Below are positions 8,333-16,849 of a stretch of DNA of 64,000 nt, piece by piece. Origin of the DNA: Alicyclobacillus sp. SO9 (GTDB lineage Bacteria; Bacillota; Bacilli; Alicyclobacillales; Alicyclobacillaceae); the NCBI RefSeq assembly GCF_016406125.1, contig NZ_CP066339.1, forward strand, positions 5,132,105 to 5,196,104, in the 5' to 3' direction. A program made the position numbers and the translations under genes. The notes beneath the pieces were generated by a model. That model did not search any database. It was given only the letters and a program-made list of their open reading frames with translations, and was not told the DNA's origin. Positions within the stretch are counted from its first letter, which is position 1. Each line of letters begins with the position of its first letter.

Positions 8333-8911
8333 CTACATTTGATCAGTCAGCTTTCCTATTGTCGAGCATTGAGGTGCATAGTAGAATCCGCCAGTTAAGT
8401 TAGTTACAACAGGTTGTTCCCCGTTAGAATTAATGTACTTTCCGTTCTTCTTGAAGTAGAAGCCGTGTGCCATTTCGCTGCCCAGAAATGATGCATGATT
8501 TGTACCTACCGTGTATTGGTCAACCCAAACTTTTACCGCCTCACCAACAACAGGCTTCATCATTCCCTTGGCAGGGAGAGGATGCTTAAAGTATATGGTA
8601 ACAATTGAACCACTGGGATATGGAAGCTTTGGAGTTGGCGACCTCAGCGGTCCATTAGGCGTGATGTTACTTGTTTTGAGTTTAATCGCTTGGATAGCCG
8701 TGTCGACTCCCGTGATTTTCCCTTGAAGAAGAAAATCATCCGTTCCAACGTAACGCCAGTTCGTGGACGTTGAAGGTGTCGGCTCTACGGTTACGTTTTT
8801 AACGGGGGTCTGAGATGGAGCTTGCGTTGGTTGAGTAGAATTCGCCGCACATCCTGAGAAGAATAAGGTACCTATGAGTCCAACAATCGTTGATCCAATC
8901 GATTTATTCAC
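8333..8911 (-). CDS. Hypothetical lipoprotein
   Basis: About 192 residues. GTG start at 8911 with AAGGGGGG 7 nt upstream gives a short signal peptide ending in FFSGC (lipobox, Cys about residue 20), then a Ser/Thr/Pro-rich linker (NSTQPTQAPSQTP) and a roughly 140-residue extracytoplasmic domain. The frame remains open upstream, but that part lacks signal-peptide sense. Not recognised; exported lipoproteins of this size recur in this run. Confidence 0.65.
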   Translation of the reverse strand: MNKSIGSTIVGLIGTLFFSGCAANSTQPTQAPSQTPVKNVTVEPTPSTSTNWRYVGTDDFLLQGKITGVDTAIQAIKLKTSNITPNGPLRSPTPKLPYPSGSIVTIYFKHPLPAKGMMKPVVGEAVKVWVDQYTVGTNHASFLGSEMAHGFYFKKNGKYINSNGEQPVVTNLTGGFYYAPQCSTIGKLTDQM

Positions 8912-9021
8912 TGTATTCCCCCCTTCTATTGTCATAGACAGTGAGCCAAACAAAAACGTTACAGGAGGCAAACAAAGTGGGAATATCCTTCCTGCAAACG
9001 GGATGTCTCTCTCGAACATAG

Positions 9022-9072
9022 CTGCCCTTGTCCTACAGAACGTGGTAACTGCAGTAAGTGCATAATAATTCA
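9022..9072 (-). repeat. Cassette-boundary element f
   Basis: Plus strand CTGCCC, 33 nt, CATAATAATTCAG. It is 100 nt after the HIT gene stop, further than usual; the AT box matches the variant form in element i. Confidence 0.5.
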
Positions 9073-9171
9073 GATGTCAAGAGGACAGGTCTTCAGGTTA
9101 TGCCACCTATTTCTCGGTAGTGAAACCAGTAAAGGAAGAAGTCATACTAGCCTAATCTGTTTGACGGAATA

Positions 9172-9561
9172 TCATCTGCTAAGATTATCGGTTAGCTTTT
9201 CCAACGCACCTAATAATAAAGTCTGCATTGTTTCCAACTGCTCACCGGAAGGCTTTACATCGTCCGATGACATCAAGGTTTTATCCGTCCACCAAACGGG
9301 GCCATGGACCTGGTCGCTGGCTCTGCGAGGGAACAGATGCCAATGCATATGGGAATCACCGTTACCAAGCAACTCGTAATTCAGCTTGTCTGGAACAAAG
9401 GCGTTAAAAACGGCTTCCGCCACGAGACTCATTTCAGATAAAAATTTCAATTTAAAGTCTGCATCCAAATAGTGCAACTCTGTCTCGTGTCGCTTGCACA
9501 AAAATAACGTGTAGCCATGGAATAACTGATGATCTCCAGTAACTACATAACCCGTCTCCAA
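9172..9561 (-). pseudogene. HIT-family hydrolase, N-terminally truncated
   Basis: 129 residues with the histidine-triad motif in GDSHMHWHLFPR, a nucleotide hydrolase/transferase fold. Members of this subfamily, as I recall them, have about 30 further residues with a Cys pair before the ETGYVVxGDHQ segment. Here a TGA stands directly before the TTG codon at 9561, and the broken Nudix gene ends only 37 nt away. This looks like a deletion that removed the 5' end of the HIT gene and probably a boundary element. It could still be expressed as a shortened protein. Confidence 0.6.
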
Positions 9562-9598
9562 TCATTTACTTTTACCGAAAGTAAGACGTTCTTAGATT

Positions 9599-9940
9599 TT
9601 ACTTACCCGTTGATAACAGAACCTGCTGGACATAGCGGTTGAGATAGACCACTTGTTTTTTTGCAAGCCAGTCTTGTAAAGCGCTCTCGGATTGACCAAG
9701 GAAATACGGGGTTACTTCATTCGGAGAAAGAAAACCCATTCCAAGGGTTCGTCCCCCATCCATCCTAAGCCCCAAATTTCCATGTACCCGCCTGGAATCC
9801 CCCAGTAGCCGTTGTCGGAACGCCTGTAAAGCAAGAGCCCAAGAGCCGGTCCTGCGCATCGAACATCGCAGCGCCACATGCTACATAATAATCTTTGTGT
9901 TACCCACCAAAGCACGAATATGTTGAATGTAATCAGGCAC
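9599..9940 (-). pseudogene. Nudix hydrolase remnant
   Basis: Translation from GTG at 9940 (behind AAAGGAG) begins MPDYIQHIRALVGNTKIIM, which fits the N-terminus of small Nudix hydrolases, but a TAG follows at once. The next pieces are spread over other frames: CGAAMFDAQDRLL, then LLLYRRSDNGYWGIPGGYME. The GX5EX7REUXEEXGU Nudix box itself is gone, and a C-terminal piece (FLSPNEVTPYFLGQ..) appears in yet another frame. At least two frameshifts and a deletion make this a clear pseudogene. Confidence 0.75.
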
Positions 9941-10007
9941 CTACAAGGCTCCTTTAAACAGCTTAAATCAATTATACAGTTTTCTGGAAACTAGTTGTTA
10001 TTGCACT

Positions 10008-10055
10008 CTCCCCGAATGTCCAAGAATGGAGTCATGTGGTGCTTGAATATTCAAT
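10008..10055 (-). repeat. Cassette-boundary element g
   Basis: Plus strand CTCCCC, 32 nt, AATATTCAATG. It lies 53 nt after the stop of the VOC gene. The AT box is a perfect palindrome (TTGAATATTCAA). Confidence 0.5.
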
Positions 10056-10107
10056 GCAGGACCGTATCAGCCATTTTGCTCTTTCGTTTCTCAATGTCGG
10101 AGAGCGG

Positions 10108-10467
10108 TCACTCTGGACGTTGTACTAGTCCCCATACGTTTTCAAACGGGTCTTTAAGCTGACATACCCAGACCTGGTCTACTCCAAAAGTTGGTCCCCG
10201 GAACTTGCTGCATCCATGAGATTCAAAATGAGCAATGGTCTTCTTAATGTCTGACACACGCCAGTATGTAACTTGTCCCGCTATGCCCGAAGAGTTCTTT
10301 TCATCGCTTGGATGCAATCCAACAGTGACATTCGCCAATCGAAAAGCACAATAACCTTCGTGGTCAAAATATGGTTCTAGTCCAAGCAACTCACCGTACC
10401 AACGCTTGGCTACTTGAACGTCAGGAACAAAAAAGAGCACTTCGTCGACTCCCCAAACACCATCCAT
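10108..10467 (-). CDS. VOC-family protein (glyoxalase/bleomycin-resistance fold)
   Basis: 119 residues forming one vicinal-oxygen-chelate module: VDEVLFFVPDVQVAKRWYGELLGLEP at the start and DPFENVWGLVQRPE at the end, both typical. Metal-ligand positions are plausible (Glu/His) but the reaction cannot be told; members include glyoxalases, dioxygenases and drug-binding proteins. It occupies one interval between elements g and h by itself. Such single-domain enzymes are common cargo of gene cassettes. Confidence 0.8.
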   Translation of the reverse strand: MDGVWGVDEVLFFVPDVQVAKRWYGELLGLEPYFDHEGYCAFRLANVTVGLHPSDEKNSSGIAGQVTYWRVSDIKKTIAHFESHGCSKFRGPTFGVDQVWVCQLKDPFENVWGLVQRPE

Positions 10468-10494
10468 TCAGTCCACTCCTCGTTCCTGCATTCT

Positions 10495-10542
10495 TCTCTC
10501 GTTATTGAAACAACCTAGAAAATTCCTCGTCGTATATTTATG
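10495..10542 (-). repeat. Cassette-boundary element h (degenerate)
   Basis: The AT box (CGTATATTTATGTACCG) and the right flank (GCGCAAATCCTTCTTCG) match elements b and c well; the CTGCCC position holds TCTCTC. It lies 52 nt after the stop of the lipoprotein gene at 10594. Confidence 0.45.
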
Positions 10543-10593
10543 TACCGGCGGGCGCAAATCCTTCTTCGATATCAGCCCCGTGAACCAAAAGGG

Positions 10594-11076
10594 CTACCCT
10601 GTGCTATTGACCTCGGAAAGCTCAACCATTGACTTCATGTTTATATCTCTGTGTTTCGAAACCCCGTTGATCTTCCATGAGATATCAACCGTTTGAGGGA
10701 AACTTGCCTTATTGGGAGATGCTGACTTAATGTAAAATCCAAGAGAGCTTTGGTGTGCCATTTGTGGTGAAGTTACAGTCTTACTACCACACTGGATAAC
10801 CACGTCGGTTGCTGGCGAATTTCCGTTATATTGGATTTGAGCATCCATAACGAGGTTCTGTTGCTGTCTCCATAAATGCTTCGTAATAACTGTACCAGGT
10901 GCAAAGTAGACGACCCACTCAGAGGATGGTGGATGTTTTATTTGGTATGAGGCAACTTTAGCAGCAAATTTATTCAGATCAAGCTGAAATGGCAAATTGG
11001 AGTTTCCGCATGCCGAAACCATTGGTACTACTAGCATCAACACTGAGAGAATGACAGTCATTTTTCTCACAAACAT
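10594..11076 (-). CDS. Hypothetical lipoprotein
   Basis: 160 residues. An N-terminal signal peptide with lipobox MVSAC (Cys near residue 23) is followed by a beta-rich domain of about 135 residues, so it is predicted to be anchored outside the membrane. ATG start behind AAGGAGGTG. It shares an interval with group II intron copy 2, which lies immediately upstream. Family not recognised. Confidence 0.7.
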   Translation of the reverse strand: MFVRKMTVILSVLMLVVPMVSACGNSNLPFQLDLNKFAAKVASYQIKHPPSSEWVVYFAPGTVITKHLWRQQQNLVMDAQIQYNGNSPATDVVIQCGSKTVTSPQMAHQSSLGFYIKSASPNKASFPQTVDISWKINGVSKHRDINMKSMVELSEVNSTG

Positions 11077-11159
11077 GCACGGACACCTCCTTGGAAAATG
11101 ATGTTGGCATCCTCAATACACTTTAGTCTAGTCGATTATTATGGTGAGATGTTATGTAG

Positions 11160-11912
11160 AATAAGCCCGAGCCGACCCACCCTTGATGGGGCAGTTTGGC
11201 GCTCGGACTTTTCCCCGAACCGGACTTGCGACTTTAACCGCATCCGGCTCTCCATTTGAGATATTTCACACAGTGTTACTTGTGTGCCACGCGCACCACG
11301 TTTCGATTCTCAAGTCTTAAAGACTTGAGCGATGGGAGAAAAGCGCAATCACTCCAGTACAGGAGTCCTACTTTGTCAATGCGTATGCACCTCAAACTGG
11401 AACCCTTCGCCATGTAATGGGCGTTACCCATCTCAGACTACTACGATTCCTCCGCCCCGTCACATTCACATCAACGTAGCTGTCCATCCTTATCGGACGA
11501 ATGGGACGGTTCCCATGTTCACTATGTACTGTCTCGCTACCTTAGGTCGCCACTATACGCGGGGAAGATTCAGGGCGTTGCACCTCTATACTACCCTAAC
11601 CACCGGCATGCCGGGTCATGATGCCAAATCCAAGGGCACCATGCTCATTCCACCCACCCGTATCATCCAACGATTTCGGGTGTTGCAGTTGACCACGCTT
11701 CTGACATGACTTTGCTTTCGCTGACCATAGCAGTTCTGCGAGGCTAGCCCCGCATCTTGGGAGGTTGGTTCCCCCTCACGGGTACATTGTTAGATGGGCT
11801 TCAAACCCTGGGTCTGCTCAAACCCAACGCATGCCATCCTAGCCTTGGCGAGATGAGGTACTCGCCAACCACCGGAGTCGGTGGCTTCAATACATAGCGC
11901 CTCATGGCGCAC
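11160..11912 (-). mobile_element. ORF-less group II intron (copy 2)
   Basis: The minus strand starts GTGCGCC at 11912. Domain 3 lies at about 11403-11445 and closely resembles the lactococcal Ll.LtrB sequence as I remember it (CGTAGTAGTCTGAG ... GGTAACGCCC ... TACATGGCGAAGGG). Domain 5 is a 34-nt hairpin at 11217-11250 opening GAGCCG and closing CGGTTC. A domain 6 stem (CCGAGC/GCTCGG) follows, and the 3' end is near 11160. Only about 150 nt separate domains 3 and 5, so the reverse-transcriptase/maturase gene is missing; the intron could move only with a protein supplied from elsewhere. It lies 9 nt from boundary element i. Confidence 0.8.
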
Positions 11913-11921
11913 TAGATTTTC

Positions 11922-11969
11922 CTGCCCTTTAGCGCAGCAAACTGGTCTTTAGGACAGTGAATAATAATT
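11922..11969 (-). repeat. Cassette-boundary element i
   Basis: Plus strand CTGCCC, 32 nt, AATAATAATTC. It lies 11 nt after the stop of the broken retropepsin copy and carries intron copy 2 on its other side. Confidence 0.5.
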
Positions 11970-11979
11970 CGCCAGCGAA

Positions 11980-12362
11980 TTAAACATCCTGATAAATCTC
12001 CATCTTTGCAAGATTGATAATGAAGTTCCCTGCGATCAAGAGATCCAATCCGATTAGACCATCAAGATCGACATCTAGTCGTCCAAAATCAACTTGAAAT
12101 CCCTCACCAATGAAGTCACCGAATTGAACCTGATCAATCCGTTTTCTGTTGGCTACATCCCGCCCACCAATTCCAAATGCGGTGATAATCTGGTCACCTA
12201 CCTCGGGAACTACATCCAAAACATCCTCCACGGCATCTAGATTAACCCATGTATGTGTGCGGAGCCAGTATCAATAATTACGGATTGGAGTGTTAAGCTG
12301 TTGCCTCTGTGAGAAATGGTTAAGGGGGTTAAAAGAACGCCGTTGACGACGCTTAATTTCAT
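11980..12362 (-). pseudogene. Retropepsin-like aspartic protease, copy 2, frameshifted
   Basis: Translation from ATG at 12362 reaches IIDTGSAHT (active-site DTGS) and then shifts frame. Removing one unit of the ATGT tandem duplication at 12249-12256 restores AHTWVNLDAVEDVLDV and the rest of the protein to EIYQDV at 11980, including GLIGLDLL. The gene is thus inactivated by a 4-bp duplication, unless slippage in this repeat switches it on and off. The start codon overlaps the partner stop (TGATG). Confidence 0.75.
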
Positions 12363-12643
12363 CATCGGATTCCTCGAACCATCGGCTTGGTGACAACATC
12401 CATTACAATCTTCTCATTGGACGTATGGTAAATGAATTTGTTCTGTTTTGCTTCCTTGAGTGCCTGCAGAGCTTCGCTAGAATCCATGAGGGGTCGGATA
12501 ACGGCTACCTCGTCAATATGAATCTTTCCGTCCTCCATGTAAGACTGCAAATCTTCAAGATACACGAATTGGTTTGGGTATAATTGACGAACCTCCGACC
12601 ACAACATGTCATCATCACCGTCCACTGTTCTTGTTAACTCCAT
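12362..12643 (-). CDS. Partner protein of retropepsin, copy 2
   Basis: Up to 93 residues from the ATG at 12643, or about 81 from the internal ATG that aligns with the other copies (MLWSEVRQLYPNQFVYLED). It shares the EVAVIRPL and HTSNEKIVM segments with copy 1. Its stop overlaps the protease start by one base, so the pair is translationally coupled. Function unknown; still intact although its protease is frameshifted. Confidence 0.7.
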   Translation of the reverse strand: MELTRTVDGDDDMLWSEVRQLYPNQFVYLEDLQSYMEDGKIHIDEVAVIRPLMDSSEALQALKEAKQNKFIYHTSNEKIVMDVVTKPMVRGIR

Positions 12644-12687
12644 TGTACCATCTTAGTGGAATTAAATGGCTTCCTAGTGGGACATTC

Positions 12688-12735
12688 CTGCCCAAGAGGT
12701 CAATAACCGGGGGCAGACGACACTGAATATTCATT
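12688..12735 (-). repeat. Cassette-boundary element j
   Basis: Plus strand CTGCCC, 32 nt, AATATTCATTG. It is 44 nt after the stop of the membrane gene at 12779. The spacer ends in GGGGGCAGACGAC, so CTGCCC has a nearby inverted copy here. Confidence 0.55.
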
Positions 12736-12778
12736 GAGAGATGACTTTCCCGTTGTGATACTTGCCTAAGTCCAAACA

Positions 12779-13237
12779 TTACAGAGGTTTTCGAAGTCTG
12801 GATTGCCATTGTAACCCTAATAAGAACAGCAGTGATGGGACAGCGGAAAAGGTAACTCCTGGACCGATGTCAGTTGTAAAGAAACCTTGGACTAGGTTCA
12901 ATACCCCAGCTATGCCAGCAAAAGGTGCGCTGTATGCAAAATACAGCCCAAGTGGATTGACGCCATTTGTCGGAGTGAACGTAATGAGTATGCCAATGAT
13001 GAATGGAAGTATTAAAGACACGACATTCTTAACCGGTGAACCCGTGTCCTTCAAAACATACCTGCCGGTAACGACAAACAGTATCAAAGTAATGGCTAGC
13101 AATGGTACGAAAAATGCGAGTTGTGACTTTGAGTGCTGGTCAAACCTATAAATGTAGTTTGGTATTAGGTAAAGCATGTAGGTGACGACGCTAATGACAA
13201 CAGTCATCAAAAATGAAATTACATTGTTTTTTACCAC
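12779..13237 (-). CDS. Hypothetical membrane protein
   Basis: 152 residues with four to five predicted membrane helices (for example VISFLMTVVISVVTYMLYLI, FVPLLAITLILFVVTG and VVSLILPFIIGILITFTP). No domain recognised. It fills one interval between elements j and k by itself. Confidence 0.65.
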   Translation of the reverse strand: MVKNNVISFLMTVVISVVTYMLYLIPNYIYRFDQHSKSQLAFFVPLLAITLILFVVTGRYVLKDTGSPVKNVVSLILPFIIGILITFTPTNGVNPLGLYFAYSAPFAGIAGVLNLVQGFFTTDIGPGVTFSAVPSLLFLLGLQWQSRLRKPL

Positions 13238-13320
13238 AACATCCCCCTATTTCATCCAATAATGGCATGACACCCACAGGGAGTCTAGCGGTTGAAATTG
13301 CTGATCGACATTGAGTTAAC

Positions 13321-13372
13321 CTGCCCATCACTTACAGAATTCAGAAAATTACTTGTGGAATGTTTATTCATG
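13321..13372 (-). repeat. Cassette-boundary element k
   Basis: Plus strand CTGCCC, 36 nt, TTTATTCATGG. It lies 31 nt after the stop of the gene at 13403. The spacer is longer here and in element n. Confidence 0.5.
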
Positions 13373-13402
13373 GAACAGCAGAAAATCCGTCCTATTTAAG
13401 GC

Positions 13403-13615
13403 TCAATGAAACATCCATTCGGTAGTCAAAAGAATCGCTACAAATGCCAAGAAGATCAAGATAGACCCGCTGTAAAATTTCGATGTAAACCCGGACTTTT
13501 TGTCAGAAGTCTTTCCCCCCCATAGACTGGTTGCTAACAATCCCACTCCACTCATAAAGACAACGAAAAATAGTCCCATGACAAACGACCCTGTAATCCC
13601 TATGGACATGCCCAC
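13403..13615 (-). CDS. Small membrane protein
   Basis: 70 residues with two hydrophobic helices (about 8-30 and 48-67) and a basic, Ser-rich loop between them. ATG start behind GGGGAAGG. Topology is like the 72-residue protein at 7221 but without clear sequence similarity. It fills one interval by itself. Confidence 0.55.
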   Translation of the reverse strand: MGMSIGITGSFVMGLFFVVFMSGVGLLATSLWGGKTSDKKSGFTSKFYSGSILIFLAFVAILLTTEWMFH

Positions 13616-13644
13616 AACCGCCTTCCCCGATTAACTCAGCTCTT

Positions 13645-13692
13645 CTGCCAATAAGTCCCATAAGACTACTCAGCATGAACTGCATATTCATT
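13645..13692 (-). repeat. Cassette-boundary element l
   Basis: Plus strand CTGCCA, 32 nt, CATATTCATTC. It is 46 nt after the stop of retropepsin copy 3. Confidence 0.55.
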
Positions 13693-13737
13693 CACAAAAG
13701 TCGCGGTGTAACTAGACGCGTGCGCTAGTTCTATCGA

Positions 13738-14121
13738 TTATCCTTGTTTGTTTTGTTTAATTTCCAAAAGTCGTAAATCTACGACGAAACCTCCAGGACG
13801 AAGAATATCCAATCCAATAAGACCGTTGATTCCATCAATACGTCCGAAATCAAGCATGACCTCGCTAACGTGAACTCCGGCAAAGCGAATGCCATCAACA
13901 CGTTTTCGAAAACTAAACTCCTCACCGCCCACGCCGTACATGCGTGATATCGGATCGGTCGGATTCGGATTGATATCAAGGAGTTCAACTGCATCGACGT
14001 GAATAATTGACCGTACCGCCCCCGTATCGATGACTACATCTTCGATGGTCTGCCTGCGCTCGTTGTATATAATTTCGATGGGTGCCACAAGTAACCCACT
14101 TCGTAGTTCCTTAATTCGCAT
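13738..14121 (-). CDS. Retropepsin-like aspartic protease, copy 3
   Basis: 127 residues. Active-site motif VIDTGAVRSIIHVDA, flexible glycine segment YGVGGEE, and the second signature GLIGLDILRPGGF. Intact, and about the same length as copy 1. It overlaps the end of the partner gene by 11 bp, so the two are translationally coupled. Clear sequence divergence from copies 1 and 2 argues against recent tandem duplication. Confidence 0.8.
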   Translation of the reverse strand: MRIKELRSGLLVAPIEIIYNERRQTIEDVVIDTGAVRSIIHVDAVELLDINPNPTDPISRMYGVGGEEFSFRKRVDGIRFAGVHVSEVMLDFGRIDGINGLIGLDILRPGGFVVDLRLLEIKQNKQG

Positions 14122-14371
14122 GGTTAATTCTCAGAAGAGGATTGGGTAGAATCTCTATGACGATTTCAGGATTGACGGTATGGTAGACAAATGTGTTACC
14201 CGAGCATTGCATAAGCATTCTCTTGGCTTCCCTGCTACTGCTCAACGTCCGAATGACCGATACTTCCTCAACATGTTGTTTTCCACCCTTGATATGGGAT
14301 CGTTCATTGGATACCATCACCCAGGTATTGGGATATAATTCACGGACTTTCGACCACAACATCTCTATCAC
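14111..14371 (-). CDS. Partner protein of retropepsin, copy 3
   Basis: 86 residues from the GTG at 14371, or 83 from the ATG (MLWSKVRELYPNTWVMV). Shares EVSVIRTL and HTVNPEIVIE with the other partners. The leader AGAACAGTGGACGGTGA is nearly identical to that of copy 2. Function unknown; it co-occurs strictly with the protease in this window. Confidence 0.7.
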   Translation of the reverse strand: MIEMLWSKVRELYPNTWVMVSNERSHIKGGKQHVEEVSVIRTLSSSREAKRMLMQCSGNTFVYHTVNPEIVIEILPNPLLRINHAN

Positions 14372-14506
14372 CGTCCACTGTTCTTGTTCTCTTCATTGTA
14401 TCATCTTGGAGGAAATAGATGACTCGTTAGCGGGGTTCCCTCTCCCAACATCGAAATTATTTTCGTTCTATCTTTACGTTTTTAGTAGAGTCGCTATGGG
14501 GTTAAA

Positions 14507-14554
14507 CTGCCCAAGTGTTCAACATTGGTATAACGGTTAAAACGTATATGTATG
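14507..14554 (-). repeat. Cassette-boundary element m
   Basis: Plus strand CTGCCC, 32 nt, TATATGTATG. It is 28 nt after the stop of the DinB gene. Confidence 0.5.
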
Positions 14555-14581
14555 CAATAAAGACAGCAGCCCTTCGTCTTT

Positions 14582-15049
14582 TTAACCGGTCTTTGCAACT
14601 TTCAATATCTGGCGGATAGCTCCAAGGTGATATGCTGAGTGAGACAGTGAAGCCATTACTTCATTCGCAATTGCCTGGTTCCACTCAGTAGCATCAAGTG
14701 CCGAAATTAATGCCATATATTCCGAACGCAATTGCTCTTGAACTTCCACCCAGCTGCTCTCACCAACTGAGCTTGGTTCCCAACTCTTGTCCCAGTCCAT
14801 TTTTGGATAAGTACCACTGCGTATGAATTCATTGGTGCCCCACATGTGGTAACGAATGTGGTTTGCATGCCCAGCTAGTGTTGTTCCATTAACCGAAGTT
14901 GATGCTTCTCGGTGAGATGCTCCTTTTAGAGCGCCGAATATCCCGGAGTCTGGTTTATTATTCGTAAACCAAGTCTCTTGAGGATTGGTGGGACCTTCGA
15001 AACCCTCTTTGAGCATTATCATTACTGCCTCTTGTAACGCTCCACTCAT
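14582..15049 (-). CDS. DinB-like metal-binding protein
   Basis: About 155 residues; a four-helix-bundle DinB/DUF664-type protein with the expected His ligands in GHANHIRYHM and HSAYHLGAIRQ. Family members bind a divalent metal and some are thiol S-transferases, but the role here is unknown. The ATG at 15049 follows AAGGGG; the frame extends 13 codons further without a better site. One interval to itself, typical cassette-like cargo. Confidence 0.75.
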   Translation of the reverse strand: MSGALQEAVMIMLKEGFEGPTNPQETWFTNNKPDSGIFGALKGASHREASTSVNGTTLAGHANHIRYHMWGTNEFIRSGTYPKMDWDKSWEPSSVGESSWVEVQEQLRSEYMALISALDATEWNQAIANEVMASLSHSAYHLGAIRQILKVAKTG

Positions 15050-15136
15050 CTCATATTCGCCCCTTTTGAAACGTTTTTCCAATAACAATCATTACAACCC
15101 TGTTCAAAAAACTGAAAACATCACTACTCAGTTCTT
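15050..15136. other. Leader between DinB gene and boundary n
   Basis: Short non-coding stretch; the DinB ribosome site (AAGGGG) lies here. With 15137-15381 it makes up a gene-free interval of about 330 bases, whose only recognisable content is boundary element n. Confidence 0.3.
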
Positions 15137-15184
15137 CTGCCCGTGTGTGCAACAGGCATCACCTGTCAACTCTGAATGTTTATG
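15137..15184 (-). repeat. Cassette-boundary element n
   Basis: Plus strand CTGCCC, 36 nt, TTTATG. It is 198 nt after the stop of the anti-sigma gene, the largest gap in the series; nothing else is recognisable in between. Confidence 0.45.
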
Positions 15185-15381
15185 AAACTCACGGAGAACA
15201 ACGTTTCCTCAGGATCAGCCACTGATGCGACATGAACATTGTCTGATGTCAGCGAAAATCACACAATCCTACGCACGCTTTATTTAATAAGCCCACACAA
15301 CTTTGAGCCTGTTGCTATGAAGTTAAGAATTCTCATGGTAATTGGACGAAGAATTCTACGGCCACGTCGTGTTCGTAATTC

Positions 15382-16702
15382 TTATTGGGTCTTCTGTCTA
15401 ACCAATTTCCCTTTGCTAATCTCATTGAGTACGGATGTTATCTTACCAGACGCATCACTAATCATTGTATCTTTCTCAGGCTTCCCTGAAGCACTATCGA
15501 GCTTGACTGTGTACTGAGTGGGGTTATTCGGAGCACTTGTAAACGAGATGGATGTTCCGTTTTTCATCTTAAGCTCGAGCCACTCACCGCCACCCTGTGA
15601 AATCGCCGTCTGATATGGTTTGATTGCTGTATCATTGGAAAGTCCTTTAAGCAAAGTGTTTATAAGCCTTGCTGACGTTCCTTTAGCGGGATGAATGGTA
15701 AAATTCCCAGCTGCTCCAGGACCCCATCCCTGAATAGAGATCGAATTTATATCAGTAGTCGAAATTGACAACCATGACGGTAAATCGGGGTTTTGAACAG
15801 AGTTAGGCGCTGTAAGTGTTGGGTGAGAACCGGCGGAAAATGGAAATGTCCCTGATGATGCGAGTGGCAGAGATTTAAGGATAGCGATTGCTTGTTTCTC
15901 ATTAACATCTCCGCCAACTAAAACAACGTTTCCTTCGTCAAGAGTAAAGGCAAACGTTACAGCATTCTGTTTCTTCGTTATGACCCAAGCATTACTGCCA
16001 TGTACCGAAACCTGCTTGGCGCCTTTTGGCATTGAAAATGGCGTTCTTAGGTATTTGGCGATCACAATGACTTTGTTCTTGTTCGAGAAGTACCAAACCT
16101 GACCTTTCGCTGTACCACCGAAAGGTAATGGACTCATTGTCGCATACTCTCCGTGGGGCAAATCAATTCCCCGAAGACTGTCACGAGTAAAGTTGGAAGG
16201 CGGAACGGAAGATGGATTCGTTATGCCAGCTATCGCCCATTTTCCGCTATTATGTAGCAAAGTAACAAGACTGTACTCTTTCGGAGATGTGTCAGGTACC
16301 GAAGCAGCGACGATGCTGTGATGCGCAAGTGAAAATGCCCACTTCATATCCTTACTCGTTGAGCTAACCATCTTTGCATTTGAAAGCTTGTATTGAAGAC
16401 CTTTAGCAACGACTGTCATTGGAGCATCTGAGGAGTGAGGGTCTTCCTTAGTTATTACAGTTTTAATCGTGACTAATTTTTGAGGACTCAATTGTTGATG
16501 AGTGTCTATCTTTGTTGGCTGACTTGGGTTAATGAGATTCCGTTCAGCATAAAGTCCTCCTACAACTAGAAACAACGCTATCGCAGCCGCGGAGAATGTC
16601 CCGACACGGTTAATACGGTTCCTACGTGGTGGTGTGACTTGTCTGTTGTTATCTCGTAATTCTTCATCTAGCCTAACCCAAATTTCCACAGTCTTAGCTT
16701 CT
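15382..16702 (-). pseudogene. Anti-sigma factor-like membrane protein, 3' part, split by IS21
   Basis: About 440 residues after the insertion point: a short basic cytoplasmic segment, one membrane helix (FSAAAIALFLVVGGLY) and a large extracytoplasmic region of about 380 residues. The open frame reaches 16776, but its first 24 residues are encoded by the end of the IS element. Joining 16702 to 19501-19576 and deleting one copy of the 5-bp duplication restores an uninterrupted frame that starts 6 nt after the sigma gene stop. Position and topology indicate an anti-sigma factor; no zinc-binding anti-sigma motif is visible. Confidence 0.75.
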
Positions 16703-16849
16703 TGCGTATTCCGGTGAATTCGGCCACCTGTTCCGATAATATGTAGGCCACTTAAACCGATAAATGTCGGCCACACATTCCAATAAGTTCGCGGCCGCTG
16801 GTTCCGGTAAATCGTAGCCGCTTGTCTATCCCCGTAACGTGGTTATCCT

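Noticed and set aside
11332..11709. 125-codon plus-strand frame
   Set aside because: Lies antisense within the group II ribozyme; its sequence is explained by intron structure.
12762..13151. 129-codon plus-strand frame opposite the membrane gene
   Set aside because: Shadow of the minus-strand membrane protein, which has clear helices.
4884..15184. Canonical integron attC sites
   Set aside because: I looked for GTTRRRY and RYYYAAC in the expected places and did not find a consistent pair, so I do not call these attC.
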